Part shown: positions 5,580 to 13,620 of the stretch, one piece after another
Numbering within the stretch: position 1 is the first letter of the stretch
Layout of the letters: every line of letters begins with the position of its first letter
Notes under the pieces: generated by a model
Seen by the model: the letters and a program-made list of their open reading frames with translations, nothing else
The model's database searches: none
Told to the model about the DNA's origin: nothing
Made by a program: the position numbers and the translations under genes
Origin: Chitinophagales bacterium
Lineage (GTDB): Bacteria > Bacteroidota > Bacteroidia > Chitinophagales > Chitinophagaceae
Assembly: GCA_013297585.1 (NCBI GenBank)
Contig: JAAFHG010000032.1
Coordinates: 1-16,993, forward strand
Length of the DNA: 16,993 nucleotides
Direction: 5' to 3'

Positions 5580-7307
5580 ATGAATGCTACTGCAGAACAA
5601 AATGTAAAACTTTGGTTAGAAGGTAATTACGATGATACAACCAAAGCAGAAATTAAGAAATTAGAAGTTGAAAATCCGACAGAATTAGAAGATAGTTACT
5701 ACCGCAGTTTAGAGTTTGGTACAGGTGGTTTGCGTGGCATAATGGGTGTAGGTACTAACCGTATGAACAAGTACACCGTTGGTATGGCAACACAAGGTTT
5801 TTCTAACTACTTGAAAAAAGTATTTGGCAACGAAGAAATTAAAGTAGCAATAGCACACGATAGCCGTAATAACAGTCGCTTTTTTGCTGAAACGGTAGCT
5901 AATGTATTTGCCGCCAATGGTATTAAAGTGTTTTTGTTTGATGCGCTAAGACCAACACCTGAGTTGAGTTTTGCAATAAGATATTTTGGTTGTAAAGGTG
6001 GTGTGGTATGTACTGCCAGCCACAACCCTAAAGAATACAATGGCTACAAAGCGTATTGGGATGATGGTGGTCAATTAGTACCTCCTCACGATAAAAACGT
6101 GATAAAAGAAGTAGAAGCCATACAAAGTGTAGACGATGTGAAATTTACTGGTGGCGAAGCCAATATTACCATTATAGGTAAGGATATGGATGATGCCTAC
6201 ATCAGCATGGTAAAAGGTTTAAGCGTATATCCAGATGTAATTGCTGCACAGCATGACCTTAAAATTGTGTACACACCAATACATGGTACAGGTATTATGT
6301 TAGTGCCAAAAACCTTAGCAGCTTTTGGTTTTACCAATGTAAATGTGGTAGAAGCGCAAGCAACACCAGATGGTAATTTTCCTACGGTAGTGTATCCAAA
6401 TCCTGAGGAAAAAGAAACCATGAGCATTGGTTTAGAACAAGCTAAAGCAACTGATGCAGACATTTTATGTGGTACTGACCCTGATGCAGATAGAGTAGGT
6501 GTGGGCGTAAAAAATCATAAAGGTGAGTGGGTGTTAATGAATGGTAATCAAACGGCAGTATTGGCCATTGCTTATATGCTAGAGGCACGTAAAGCCAAAG
6601 GTATTGCGCAGCCAAATGATATGGTGGTTACAACCATTGTAACATCAGAAATGGTAAATGTTTTAGCCGAGAAAAACAATGTGGCTTGCTACAATGTATT
6701 AACTGGGTTTAAATGGATTGCTGAGAAAATCAAAGAACTACAAGGCGTTAAAAACTACATAATTGGTGGTGAAGAAAGCTTTGGTTTAATGATTGGTGAC
6801 CAAGTACGTGATAAAGATGCGGTAAGTTCTGTAGCCTTAATGTGCGAAATGGCAGCTTACGAAAAAGCAAAAGGCAGAACCTTATTTGACAAAATGATTG
6901 ACTTGTATATTGAATACGGTTTTTACTTAGAAAACCTTATCAGTATCACTAAAAAAGGTATGAATGGCCAAAAAGAAATTGCTGATATGATGGAAGGCTA
7001 CAGAGTAAATCCGCCAGCAACTATTAATGGCAGCAAAGTGGTTACCTTACTTGACTACGGCTTATCTGTAGGTAAAAACCTATTAACTGGCGAAACATAC
7101 AATATTGAATTGCCAAAGAGCAATGTGCTACAGTTTATCACTGAAGATGGTAGCAAAATTTCTGCTAGACCAAGTGGTACTGAGCCTAAAATTAAGTTCT
7201 ACTTCAGTGTAAATACCAAGCTAGAGAAACGTGAAGATTTTGATGCTAAAAATGCTGAATTAGAAGCTAAAATAACAGCGATTATTGAAGACATGAAGTT
7301 GAACTAG
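5580..7307 (+). CDS. Phospho-sugar mutase (alpha-D-phosphohexomutase, PgcA-like phosphoglucomutase/phosphomannomutase)
   Basis: A 575-aa four-domain phosphohexomutase that interconverts hexose 1-phosphate and 6-phosphate in the cytoplasm, feeding glycogen, polysaccharide and lipopolysaccharide precursors. All hallmark loops are present: catalytic phosphoserine in TASHNP (145-150, Ser147), Mg-binding loop GTDPDADR (298-305), sugar-specificity loop GGEESFG (396-402) and phosphate-binding loop RPSGTEPK (530-537). The N-terminal FGTGGLRG (46-53) is also typical. The length matches the ~575-580-aa PgcA/YhxB group. The GEES loop is the form usually seen in glucose-type enzymes, but mannose use cannot be excluded. 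The ATG at 5580 gives the usual N-terminus before FGTGGLRG. The gene ends in a strong terminator and converges with the sdh operon. Confidence 0.95.
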   Translation: MNATAEQNVKLWLEGNYDDTTKAEIKKLEVENPTELEDSYYRSLEFGTGGLRGIMGVGTNRMNKYTVGMATQGFSNYLKKVFGNEEIKVAIAHDSRNNSRFFAETVANVFAANGIKVFLFDALRPTPELSFAIRYFGCKGGVVCTASHNPKEYNGYKAYWDDGGQLVPPHDKNVIKEVEAIQSVDDVKFTGGEANITIIGKDMDDAYISMVKGLSVYPDVIAAQHDLKIVYTPIHGTGIMLVPKTLAAFGFTNVNVVEAQATPDGNFPTVVYPNPEEKETMSIGLEQAKATDADILCGTDPDADRVGVGVKNHKGEWVLMNGNQTAVLAIAYMLEARKAKGIAQPNDMVVTTIVTSEMVNVLAEKNNVACYNVLTGFKWIAEKIKELQGVKNYIIGGEESFGLMIGDQVRDKDAVSSVALMCEMAAYEKAKGRTLFDKMIDLYIEYGFYLENLISITKKGMNGQKEIADMMEGYRVNPPATINGSKVVTLLDYGLSVGKNLLTGETYNIELPKSNVLQFITEDGSKISARPSGTEPKIKFYFSVNTKLEKREDFDAKNAELEAKITAIIEDMKLN

Positions 7308-7334
7308 TCTCACTATACTTTTATTGAAACAAGG

Positions 7335-7363
7335 GCCGTTCTGAAAATCAGAGCGGCTTTTTT
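7335..7363 (+). terminator. Intrinsic terminator of the phosphohexomutase
   Basis: Stem GCCGTTCTGA (7335-7344) / TCAGAGCGGC (7348-7357), one T-G pair, loop AAA, followed by six T (7358-7363). It lies 27 bp after the stop codon. Confidence 0.9.
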
Positions 7364-7383
7364 AATGCTAAAATTTCGAGTAA

Positions 7384-7418
7384 TAAAAAAGGTCGTTTCA
7401 AAAACTGAAACGACCTTT
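7384..7418 (-). terminator. Intrinsic terminator of the sdh operon
   Basis: A perfect 13-bp stem (7388-7400 with 7406-7418) around a 5-nt loop. Read on the minus strand it is followed by a T-rich tract (complement of the A-run at 7385-7390) and lies 20 bp after the sdhB stop. The T-run on the plus side is interrupted, so the main direction is minus, with possible bidirectional use. Confidence 0.88.
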
Positions 7419-7437
7419 ACTATTTTTAAAAAATAGC

Positions 7438-8199
7438 TTAGTTACTAGTGATACTAGCAGCAAGATATTCTTGATTTAAACGCGCTATATTGGTTAAAGA
7501 AATTTCTTTAGGGCAAGTTGCTTCACAAGCACCTGTATTGGTACAAGCACCAAAACCTTCTTTATCCATTTGTGCCACCATATTCATTACACGACTTTTA
7601 CGCTCAGGTTCACCTTGAGGTAATAAGGCTAAGTGCGATACTTTAGCACTTAAGAATAACATGGCACTACTGTTTTTACAAGCTGCAACACATGCACCAC
7701 AACCAATACACATGGCCGCTGCAAAAGCCGCATCAGCTTTGTCTTTGTTAATTGGTAGTGAGTTGCCATCTACTGCGTTACCAGTATTTACACTAATGTA
7801 ACCACCAGCTTGGATAATTCTGTCAAAAGCACTTCTATCTACCATTAAATCCTTTACTACAGGAAAAGCGTTAGCTCTCCATGGCTCAATGGTAATCGTA
7901 TCGCCATCTTTAAAAGCTCTCATGTGCAACTGACAAGTGGTATTAGCTTGCCAAGGACCATGAGGTTTACCGTCAATATACATTGAGCACATACCGCAAA
8001 TACCTTCACGGCAATCATGGTCAAAAGCTACAGGTTCTGCACCTTCAACTATTAGTTGCTCATTCAAAACGTCTATCATTTCAAGGAAAGACATTTCGTG
8101 TGAGATGTTTTTTACCTGATAAGTTTCAAACTTACCATCTGCTTTTGTGTTTTGTTGACGCCAAACTTTTAAAGTTAGGTTCATGCCATTATTTTCCAT
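7438..8199 (-). CDS. sdhB: Succinate dehydrogenase/fumarate reductase iron-sulfur subunit
   Basis: A 253-aa electron-transfer subunit of complex II, passing electrons from the SdhA flavin to quinone at the membrane. The N-terminal ferredoxin domain has the [2Fe-2S] ligands C63, C68, C71 and C89 (CREGICGMC). The C-terminal domain has C164-x2-C167-x2-C170-x3-C174 and C219-x5-C225-x3-C229-P, giving the [4Fe-4S] ligands (C164, C167, C170, C229) and the [3Fe-4S] ligands (C174, C219, C225). The sequence resembles the Bacillus/Bacteroidota-type enzyme. Start: the ATG at 8199 is followed by a second Met codon at residue 6 (MNLTLKVWRQ) that is an equally plausible start. It is the last gene of sdhCAB, 104 bp after sdhA, and ends before a terminator. 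Confidence 0.96.
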   Translation of the reverse strand: MENNGMNLTLKVWRQQNTKADGKFETYQVKNISHEMSFLEMIDVLNEQLIVEGAEPVAFDHDCREGICGMCSMYIDGKPHGPWQANTTCQLHMRAFKDGDTITIEPWRANAFPVVKDLMVDRSAFDRIIQAGGYISVNTGNAVDGNSLPINKDKADAAFAAAMCIGCGACVAACKNSSAMLFLSAKVSHLALLPQGEPERKSRVMNMVAQMDKEGFGACTNTGACEATCPKEISLTNIARLNQEYLAASITSN

Positions 8200-8206
8200 A
8201 AGCCAT

Positions 8207-8298
8207 CCCTAGAGGGGAATATTTATAGTTGTTAGAAAATGATATTTAAGACCTTTTGAAAGAAAACCCTTTATTTTTTCCCTTTAGGGGCTAGGGGG
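8207..8298. repeat. Palindromic CCCTAAAGGG-type repeats in the sdhA-sdhB gap
   Basis: The 104-bp gap holds CCCTAGAGGGG (8207-8217) and CCCTTTAGGGG (8280-8290) followed by CTAGGGGG. These G-rich/C-rich pairs flank an AT-rich centre. From memory, CCCCTA...AAAGGGG words are frequent in intergenic DNA of Bacteroidota. They could form local hairpins in the sdh mRNA just before sdhB. Confidence 0.55.
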
Positions 8299-8303
8299 TA
8301 TTC

Positions 8304-10286
8304 TTACTTATAATTCCTTTGACTTGGTTTAATCACATCGTAATTCAATGCTTCTTTGTGCAAATTCCAGTTGCTTTCGCCTGCAAATTCCCACGCTGCA
8401 ACGTACATAAAGTTAGCATCATCACGTAATGCTTCTCCTTCTGGTGTTTGGTACTCTTCTCTAAAGTGACCACCACAGCTTTCGTTACGATTCAACGCAT
8501 CTTTACACATCAATTCACCTAGTTCAATAAAGTCAGCAACACGATTTGCTTTGTCTAATTCTGGGTTCATTTCGTTAATGCTACCAGGGATTCTAACATC
8601 GCTCCAGAATTCTGCTTTCAAAGCTTGCACTTCTGCAATGGCTTGTTTTAAGCCTTCTTCATTTCTAGCCATACCACATTTATCCCACATGATTTTACCC
8701 AAACGTTTGTGGAAGCTTTCTACGCTTTGCTTACCCTTAATATTCATTAAGGTATTAATTCTATCAGACACCGCTTTTTCTGCGTCTGCAAATGCAGGAT
8801 GATCTGTAGAAATAGCTTTTGCATAAATTTCATCTGCTAAGTAGTTACCCAAAGTGTAAGGAATTACAAAGTAGCCATCAGCCAAACCTTGCATCAAAGC
8901 ACTTGCACCTAAGCGGTTAGCACCATGATCACTAAAATTAGCTTCGCCTAAAGCAAATACACCTGGCAAAGATGTTTGTAATTCATAATCTACCCACAAG
9001 CCACCCATTGTGTAGTGAACAGCAGGGTAAATGCGCATTGGCACTTCATATGGATTTTCTCCAGTAATTTTAGAATACATGTCAAACAAGTTACCATATT
9101 TCTCTTTTACTACTTGCTTACCTAATGCAATAATTTCTTCAGCAGAAGCATGATCATTACCTTGCTTGCTTACTTCTATTTTGCCATAACGCTCAATAGC
9201 AGCAGCATAATCTAGGTAAACGGCTTGTTTACTCGTTCCCACACCATAACCAGCATCACAACGTTCTTTAGCAGCTCTACTTGCTACGTCACGTGGTACT
9301 AGGTTACCAAATGCAGGATATCTTCTTTCTAAGTAGTAATCTCTTTCTTCTTCAGGTATGTCAGATGCTTTTCTTGTATCGCCTTGTTTTGCAGGTACCC
9401 AAATTCTACCATCATTACGCAAACTTTCACTCATCAATGTTAGTTTACTTTGGTGGTCACCACTTACAGGTATACAGGTTGGGTGAATTTGTGTGTAGCA
9501 AGGATTTGCAAAAGCAGCACCTTTTCTGTGCGCTTTCCAAGCTGCAGTTACGTTACTACCCATTGCATTGGTAGATAAATAGAATACGTTACCATAACCA
9601 CCAGTACACAACAATACCGCATGACCAAAGTGACGCTCTAACTCACCATTTACCAAGTTACGAGCAATAATACCACGTGCTTTACCTTCTACCATTACCA
9701 CGTCTAGCATTTCGTGGCGAGCCATCATTTTCACATTTCCTAATGCTACTTGACGCTCAAGCGCTTGGTAAGCACCTATTAATAATTGCTGACCAGTTTG
9801 ACCTGCCGCATAAAACGTACGTTGTACTTGTGTACCACCAAAGCTACGGTTGCTTAGTAAGCCACCATATTCACGAGCAAAAGGTACACCTTGTGCTACG
9901 CATTGGTCTATAATATTGGTACTTACTTCTGCTAAGCGATGCACATTGGCCTCTCTTGCACGGTAGTCACCACCTTTAATTGTGTCATAGAATAAACGAA
10001 AAACGCTATCACCATCATTTTGATAGTTTTTAGCAGCATTAATACCACCTTGTGCCGCAATTGAGTGTGCACGACGAGGGCTATCTTGAAAACAAAAAGC
10101 TTTTACTTTATAACCCATTTCGCCCAAAGAAGCCGCAGCCGAAGCACCAGCCAAACCAGTACCTACTACTATTACTTCTAGTTTACGTTTGTTAGCTGGA
10201 TTTACCAGTTTGCAATGGCCTTTGTACTCGTTCCACTTTGTTTCTAATGGTCCTGCAGGAATTTTTGCGTTTAACATACTATTCAA
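8304..10286 (-). CDS. sdhA: Succinate dehydrogenase/fumarate reductase flavoprotein subunit
   Basis: A 660-aa catalytic subunit that oxidises succinate to fumarate (TCA cycle; the reverse reaction is possible in this enzyme group). The FAD dinucleotide-binding motif VVGTGLAGASAA is at 40-51. The covalent flavin histidine is predicted at H74 (RRAHSIAAQGG). Conserved HRLAEVS is at 116-122. Active-site residues are seen in HPTCIP (268-273), PRDVASRA (331-338, Arg332 being the candidate proton shuttle), HYTMGG (424-429) and GANRLGAS (455-462). The C-terminal domain is helical and full length, resembling the 630-660-aa Bacillus/Bacteroidota form. The start at 10286 is followed by a second Met codon at residue 4; either fits. 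It lies 166 bp after sdhC, a large gap for an operon, and that gap is filled by a 102-bp repeat element. Confidence 0.97.
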   Translation of the reverse strand: MNSMLNAKIPAGPLETKWNEYKGHCKLVNPANKRKLEVIVVGTGLAGASAAASLGEMGYKVKAFCFQDSPRRAHSIAAQGGINAAKNYQNDGDSVFRLFYDTIKGGDYRAREANVHRLAEVSTNIIDQCVAQGVPFAREYGGLLSNRSFGGTQVQRTFYAAGQTGQQLLIGAYQALERQVALGNVKMMARHEMLDVVMVEGKARGIIARNLVNGELERHFGHAVLLCTGGYGNVFYLSTNAMGSNVTAAWKAHRKGAAFANPCYTQIHPTCIPVSGDHQSKLTLMSESLRNDGRIWVPAKQGDTRKASDIPEEERDYYLERRYPAFGNLVPRDVASRAAKERCDAGYGVGTSKQAVYLDYAAAIERYGKIEVSKQGNDHASAEEIIALGKQVVKEKYGNLFDMYSKITGENPYEVPMRIYPAVHYTMGGLWVDYELQTSLPGVFALGEANFSDHGANRLGASALMQGLADGYFVIPYTLGNYLADEIYAKAISTDHPAFADAEKAVSDRINTLMNIKGKQSVESFHKRLGKIMWDKCGMARNEEGLKQAIAEVQALKAEFWSDVRIPGSINEMNPELDKANRVADFIELGELMCKDALNRNESCGGHFREEYQTPEGEALRDDANFMYVAAWEFAGESNWNLHKEALNYDVIKPSQRNYK

Positions 10287-10351
10287 TTAAGAATTGATAA
10301 TTAAGATTTACTAATTGCCATTTTTGGCTTTTAACCATCAAAACTGTGCGA

Positions 10352-10453
10352 TATTTTTTGTGTCACCAGCTTTTGTACAAGTATTTAGCGTCTGTTGCAA
10401 GTTTACACTGAACTATTGAAGTGCCAACTTGTACGGTTTTCTCTCTACTGAGC
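10352..10453 (-). repeat. 102-bp intergenic element, copy A (between sdhC and sdhA)
   Basis: Same length and block order as 16080-16181. In plus-strand reading the shared blocks are TATTTTTT, ACCAGC, TATTTAGC (11 nt after ACCAGC in both), TGTTG, ACTGA, GAAGT, ACTTGTACG and a terminal AGC. Spacer lengths are equal except for two 2-nt indels that cancel. On the minus strand it begins exactly at the last base of the sdhC stop codon. This copy can also form GTACAAGT (10375-10382) / ACTTGTAC (10427-10434). Function unknown: a mobile repeat or a 3'-UTR/intercistronic RNA element are both possible. Confidence 0.75.
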
Positions 10454-11121
10454 TATACCCAACCCATATAAAAACTAATAGGCATTAGGGCAAACAATAC
10501 AGCAATCACTATTGAAAAACCTAAACCTAAGCTGCTAAGCATAATGTGGTAACGCTTGTTATGTACACCTAATGTTTTAAAAGCACTTTGAAAGCCATGT
10601 GCTAGGTGATAACCCAAAGAAATACAACCAGCCACATATACTATTACCACCCATAGTTGGCTGAAAGTATCTTGCATTTTTAGGTATAAGTTAATTTCCT
10701 CACCCAACAAAAAACCTTGATTAGAGCGGTTAGGATACCAAAAATCAGTTAAATGAATAACTAAAAACAATAATACGATAGTGCCTAAAAGCGCCATGCT
10801 ACGGCTATACCATTTGCTACCTCTATTACCATAATCTACCTCGTAGCCTACAGACCTAGCTTTCTTGTTTTTAATAGTTAGTTTGTAAGACTGTACAATG
10901 TGCAAAATAAAACCAGCAAATAAGCCAATTTCTAAAATTCTTGGCACCACATTGCTACCCATAAAATGAGCGCCTTTGTTAAACATTTCACCACCATCCA
11001 TTGCCCAAATACAGGCATTAAGTGCAGCGTGAATAACTAGGAATAAAATAAGGAAAATACCGGTAAGTGCCATTATAAGCTTATTACCTACTGATGTTGA
11101 GAAGACTTGTTTCCAGGTCAT
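10453..11121 (-). CDS. sdhC: Succinate dehydrogenase cytochrome b subunit (b558-type membrane anchor)
   Basis: A 222-aa integral membrane protein with five predicted helices (about 14-37, 62-81, 109-128, 152-178, 193-218). It anchors SdhAB and carries quinone reduction through two hemes b, as in the single-anchor Bacillus-type complex. Histidines at 31, 74, 123 and 172 occupy the positions expected for heme ligands in helices I-IV; H175 (GYHLAHGFQ) is an additional nearby conserved one. No SdhD follows, in line with this one-anchor class. It is the first gene of the operon. The start at 11121 (MTWKQVFSTSVGNKL) leaves a short cytoplasmic N-terminus before helix I, as usual. Its promoter should lie in the 386-bp divergent spacer. 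Confidence 0.93.
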   Translation of the reverse strand: MTWKQVFSTSVGNKLIMALTGIFLILFLVIHAALNACIWAMDGGEMFNKGAHFMGSNVVPRILEIGLFAGFILHIVQSYKLTIKNKKARSVGYEVDYGNRGSKWYSRSMALLGTIVLLFLVIHLTDFWYPNRSNQGFLLGEEINLYLKMQDTFSQLWVVIVYVAGCISLGYHLAHGFQSAFKTLGVHNKRYHIMLSSLGLGFSIVIAVLFALMPISFYMGWV

Positions 11122-11507
11122 AAAGCAAGATTATGGTTTTGTTAAAATCGTTGCAAATGTAGTGCTACAACAAATGCTAACTTCTATTGCGAAAAATATT
11201 TTACGATAACGATTGCTTAAATAACCAATAATATGCTAAATGGTTGACTAATAAGGAGAAAAGTGCGTATTAAAACTTAGTAGTTGTTTTGTTACGGCGC
11301 CAAAAAAAGGTGTCACTTAGGGTATTATTTATTATATTCTTGTGCTTATTTGTTTGAAATTTAAATACTTTTTTAGTAAACGTACTTAAAAATTTATTAA
11401 TTCAATTAAAGTAATTAAGCTGATGAGCTATTTATCTTATCTGAGGTATTTACTACCTATATCACATAAAATATTTGTAATTTTATCCGGTAAATAATTG
11501 CACTATT
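11122..11507. other. 386-bp AT-rich divergent intergenic region
   Basis: Separates sdhC (minus) from the permease (plus) and must hold both promoters unless they are remote. No gene seen. I see a dyad near sdhC (11158-11169), and AGGTA-N5-TACCT (11444-11458) 50 bp before the permease start. A -7-like box on the minus strand (TACATTTG, 11154-11161) has no TTTG at the proper -33 distance. Confidence 0.6.
11154..11176 (-). promoter_or_regulatory. Candidate sdhC promoter/operator region
   Basis: The dyad TGTAG-TG-CTACA (11158-11169) overlaps a -7-like TACATTTG on the minus strand and is flanked by direct CAAATG repeats (11154-11159 and 11171-11176). It lies 33-55 bp upstream of the sdhC ATG, a sensible distance. 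The absence of a matching -33 TTTG keeps this tentative. Confidence 0.25.
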
Positions 11508-12743
11508 TTGAGTATCGCTATTACCATTGCTAAACGCATTGCTTTTAACAAACAGCAATCTTTTTCTCGCTTTATTATTCGCTTATCTATTGTTGCTACG
11601 GCTTTAAGCGTGGCCGCTATGATTATTACTTTGGCTTTTGTAAATGGCTTTCAACAATCGGTAAGCGAAAAAGTATTTAGCTTTTGGGGGCATGTAAGGG
11701 TACAGCATTACGAGAATGCCAAAAACCTGATTAGCGAAGAAACACCTATTGATAAAAACGATACTGTGGTGCGTATTATTAGCCAACAACCCAACTATAG
11801 AAGCGTACAAGCATTTGCCACCAAAAGTGCCGTGGTAGAAAAAAACAAAGAGATTGAAGGTATACTGTTTAAAGGCGTAGAAGCCAATTACGATAGTGTT
11901 ACGTTTAGCCAATTTTTAAAGCAAGGCAGGTGGTTGCGCTTTGGCGATAGCAGCTATGCCAAAGAAATTATTATTTCGCAGCCTATAGCTAAAGCATTGC
12001 AAATAGCCGTGAATGACACCGTTAGAATCAATTTTGTATCGTCTAACACTAGCATTGCCAATGCTTCTAGAAAATTGGTGGTGGTTGGTATATTTAACAC
12101 AGGCATAGAAGAATACGATAAAATATTTGCATTAGGTGATTTGCGGTTGATTCAACGCTTGAACAATTGGCAACCCAACCAAATAGGTGGCTACGAAATA
12201 TTGATGAGTGATTATTCAACAATGAATGCTTTTAACACGCAATTAAAAGACCAATTGCCCACAGAATGGCTCAGTAGAACGATAAAAGAAACCTACCCTA
12301 ATATTTTCGATTGGCTGAATATTCAAGATACCAATAAGTATGTGGTGTTTATCATTATGGGTATTGTAGCTATTATCAACTTGGTTACTTGCTTGCTGAT
12401 ATTGGTGCTAGAACGTACACGCATGATAGGTATTTTAAAAGCTATTGGCGCTACAGATGGTACTATTCAAGAAATATTTTTGTACTACGCAAGTTTTATT
12501 TCGTTGGCAGGTATTGGGTTAGGTTTAGTAGTAGGTGTGGGGCTTTGCTTGCTACAACAAGCTACACACATCATTCATATGGATGAAGCTTTGTACTATG
12601 TTGCCTATGCACCCATTCATATTATTTGGTGGCAAGTAGCAGTGGTATGTGTGGTAGCTGCGGTGGTATGCTTTTTAGCATTAATTATTCCTACATTGAT
12701 TGTAAAAAATATTAAGCCTGTAAAAGCGATACAGTTTAGGTAG
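11508..12743 (+). CDS. LolC/LolE-type ABC transporter permease (FtsX/MacB family)
   Basis: A 411-aa inner-membrane protein with the four-helix FtsX layout: TM1 at about 22-46, a large periplasmic domain (about 47-276), and TM2-TM4 at about 278-301, 324-350 and 372-399. The cytoplasmic coupling segment ERTRMIGILKAIGAT (302-316) after TM2 is diagnostic of the MacB/LolCDE superfamily; C-terminal KPVKAIQFR is typical too. Such permeases act with a LolD-like ATPase in lipoprotein release or other envelope transport. No ATPase gene is nearby, so the partner is encoded elsewhere. The start is TTG at 11508: an in-frame stop lies at 11478 and no ATG occurs between, and the residues that follow (SIAITIAKRIAF) match the usual short N-terminus. 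It lies convergent to the methyltransferase gene across a repeat-filled spacer. Confidence 0.88.
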   Translation: MSIAITIAKRIAFNKQQSFSRFIIRLSIVATALSVAAMIITLAFVNGFQQSVSEKVFSFWGHVRVQHYENAKNLISEETPIDKNDTVVRIISQQPNYRSVQAFATKSAVVEKNKEIEGILFKGVEANYDSVTFSQFLKQGRWLRFGDSSYAKEIIISQPIAKALQIAVNDTVRINFVSSNTSIANASRKLVVVGIFNTGIEEYDKIFALGDLRLIQRLNNWQPNQIGGYEILMSDYSTMNAFNTQLKDQLPTEWLSRTIKETYPNIFDWLNIQDTNKYVVFIIMGIVAIINLVTCLLILVLERTRMIGILKAIGATDGTIQEIFLYYASFISLAGIGLGLVVGVGLCLLQQATHIIHMDEALYYVAYAPIHIIWWQVAVVCVVAAVVCFLALIIPTLIVKNIKPVKAIQFR

Positions 12744-12748
12744 GGAAG

Positions 12749-12890
12749 GTTTCACACAAAGGACGCAAAGAATACAACGCAACAAAGGCTTTTCTACAAA
12801 TTATACGTTGCGTACATTGTCTCCTTTGTCGCTTTGTGAGAAACAAATAATCGTTCTGTTCTTTGTCTCCTTTGTTTCTTTGTGTGAAAC
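12749..12890. repeat. Inverted and direct repeats filling a convergent intergenic region
   Basis: GTTTCACACAAAG (12749-12761) pairs perfectly with CTTTGTGTGAAAC (12878-12890). A 28-bp direct repeat (12817-12844 and 12863-12890, 25 of 28 identical) supplies a second partial right arm ending GAGAAAC. An inner stem ACGCAAC (12777-12783) / GTTGCGT (12807-12813) is also present. The words CACAAAGG and CCTTTGTG recur with 8-10-bp spacing. The block ends 2 bp before the methyltransferase stop codon and begins 5 bp after the permease stop, so it may act as a two-way terminator despite lacking a classic T-run. Confidence 0.8.
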
Positions 12891-12892
12891 AA

Positions 12893-13618
12893 TCAAATTA
12901 AATGCGACACAATAATACCTGTGGCCACGGCTGCGTTAAGGCTTTCGGCGCCGCCAATTCTTGGTATGGTTACAGGGTGAGAAACAAGTGGCAATACTGC
13001 GTTACTTATGCCATTGCCTTCGCTACCTATAACTAAAATACCTGCGGCAGGTTTTGCTACTTCGTAAATAGATTGCCCTTCAAGCAGTGCGCCAAATACT
13101 GGCACATTCGCTAAAGAAAGCGTTGTTGCAATGTCTTGATACCACAGTTTTGTGCGTAAAAAACTACCCATAGTACTTTGTACCACTTTAGGATTGTACA
13201 GTTCTACCGTATCAAGGCTACAAATAATTTGTGTAATACCAAACCAATCTGCAATACGAATAATGGTGCCTAAATTACCCGGATCTTGAATACCATCTAA
13301 TACCAAACTAAGGCCGCTAGAAAAATTTGGCGCAGTGTTTGGTAATGGCTGCTGCACCACAGCTAGCACTTGGTTAGGAGTTTGTAAGTTGCTAATGCGC
13401 TCAAGTTCTTGTTCAGTAATGGTAGTAACAGCAGGATGTTTTACCGAATTATTTGCCAGAAATTGTTCGGTAGCGTAAATGGTTTTTATGGTAAAATCAC
13501 TTGCTAAAAGTTCAGTAATTAACTTTGGGCCTTCGGCAATAAACAGGCCTTCTTGCTGTCTTTGCTTTTTGTGGTACAAACTTTGAATATATTTGACTTC
13601 ATTCTTACTTAGCATCAT
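12893..13618 (-). CDS. TrmH/SpoU-family RNA 2'-O-methyltransferase
   Basis: A 241-aa SPOUT-class enzyme expected to transfer a methyl group from S-adenosylmethionine to a ribose 2'-OH in rRNA or tRNA. An N-terminal SpoU substrate-binding domain (about 1-95, with QEGLFIAEGPKLI at 22-34) precedes the knotted catalytic domain. Its three motifs are intact: motif 1 DGIQDPGNLGTIIRIADWFG (108-127, catalytic-type N115 and R121), motif 2 GSEGNGIS (198-205) and motif 3 IPRIGGAESLNAAVA (218-232). Length is normal for the RlmB/TsnR-like group; the target nucleotide cannot be read. The start is one of two adjacent ATGs (13618 or 13615). Only 2 bp separate it from the divergent tamL start, so its promoter lies within tamL coding DNA. 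Confidence 0.93.
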   Translation of the reverse strand: MMLSKNEVKYIQSLYHKKQRQQEGLFIAEGPKLITELLASDFTIKTIYATEQFLANNSVKHPAVTTITEQELERISNLQTPNQVLAVVQQPLPNTAPNFSSGLSLVLDGIQDPGNLGTIIRIADWFGITQIICSLDTVELYNPKVVQSTMGSFLRTKLWYQDIATTLSLANVPVFGALLEGQSIYEVAKPAAGILVIGSEGNGISNAVLPLVSHPVTIPRIGGAESLNAAVATGIIVSHLI

Positions 13619-13620
13619 CT

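Noticed and set aside
7983..9913. Plus-strand open frames within sdhB and sdhA
   Set aside because: They lie wholly inside strongly supported minus-strand genes and resemble no protein family.
11154..11161. Full Bacteroidota promoter for sdhC (TACATTTG as -7)
   Set aside because: No TTTG is found 19-21 nt upstream on the minus strand; only the -7-like half exists, so it is kept only as part of a tentative region.
11444..11458. AGGTA-N5-TACCT dyad before the permease as an operator
   Set aside because: Short half sites in AT-rich DNA are expected by chance and no regulator or promoter is associated.
11474..11510. TTTG ... TATTTTG as a -33/-7 pair for the permease
   Set aside because: The -7 candidate is one base short and overlaps the TTG start codon.
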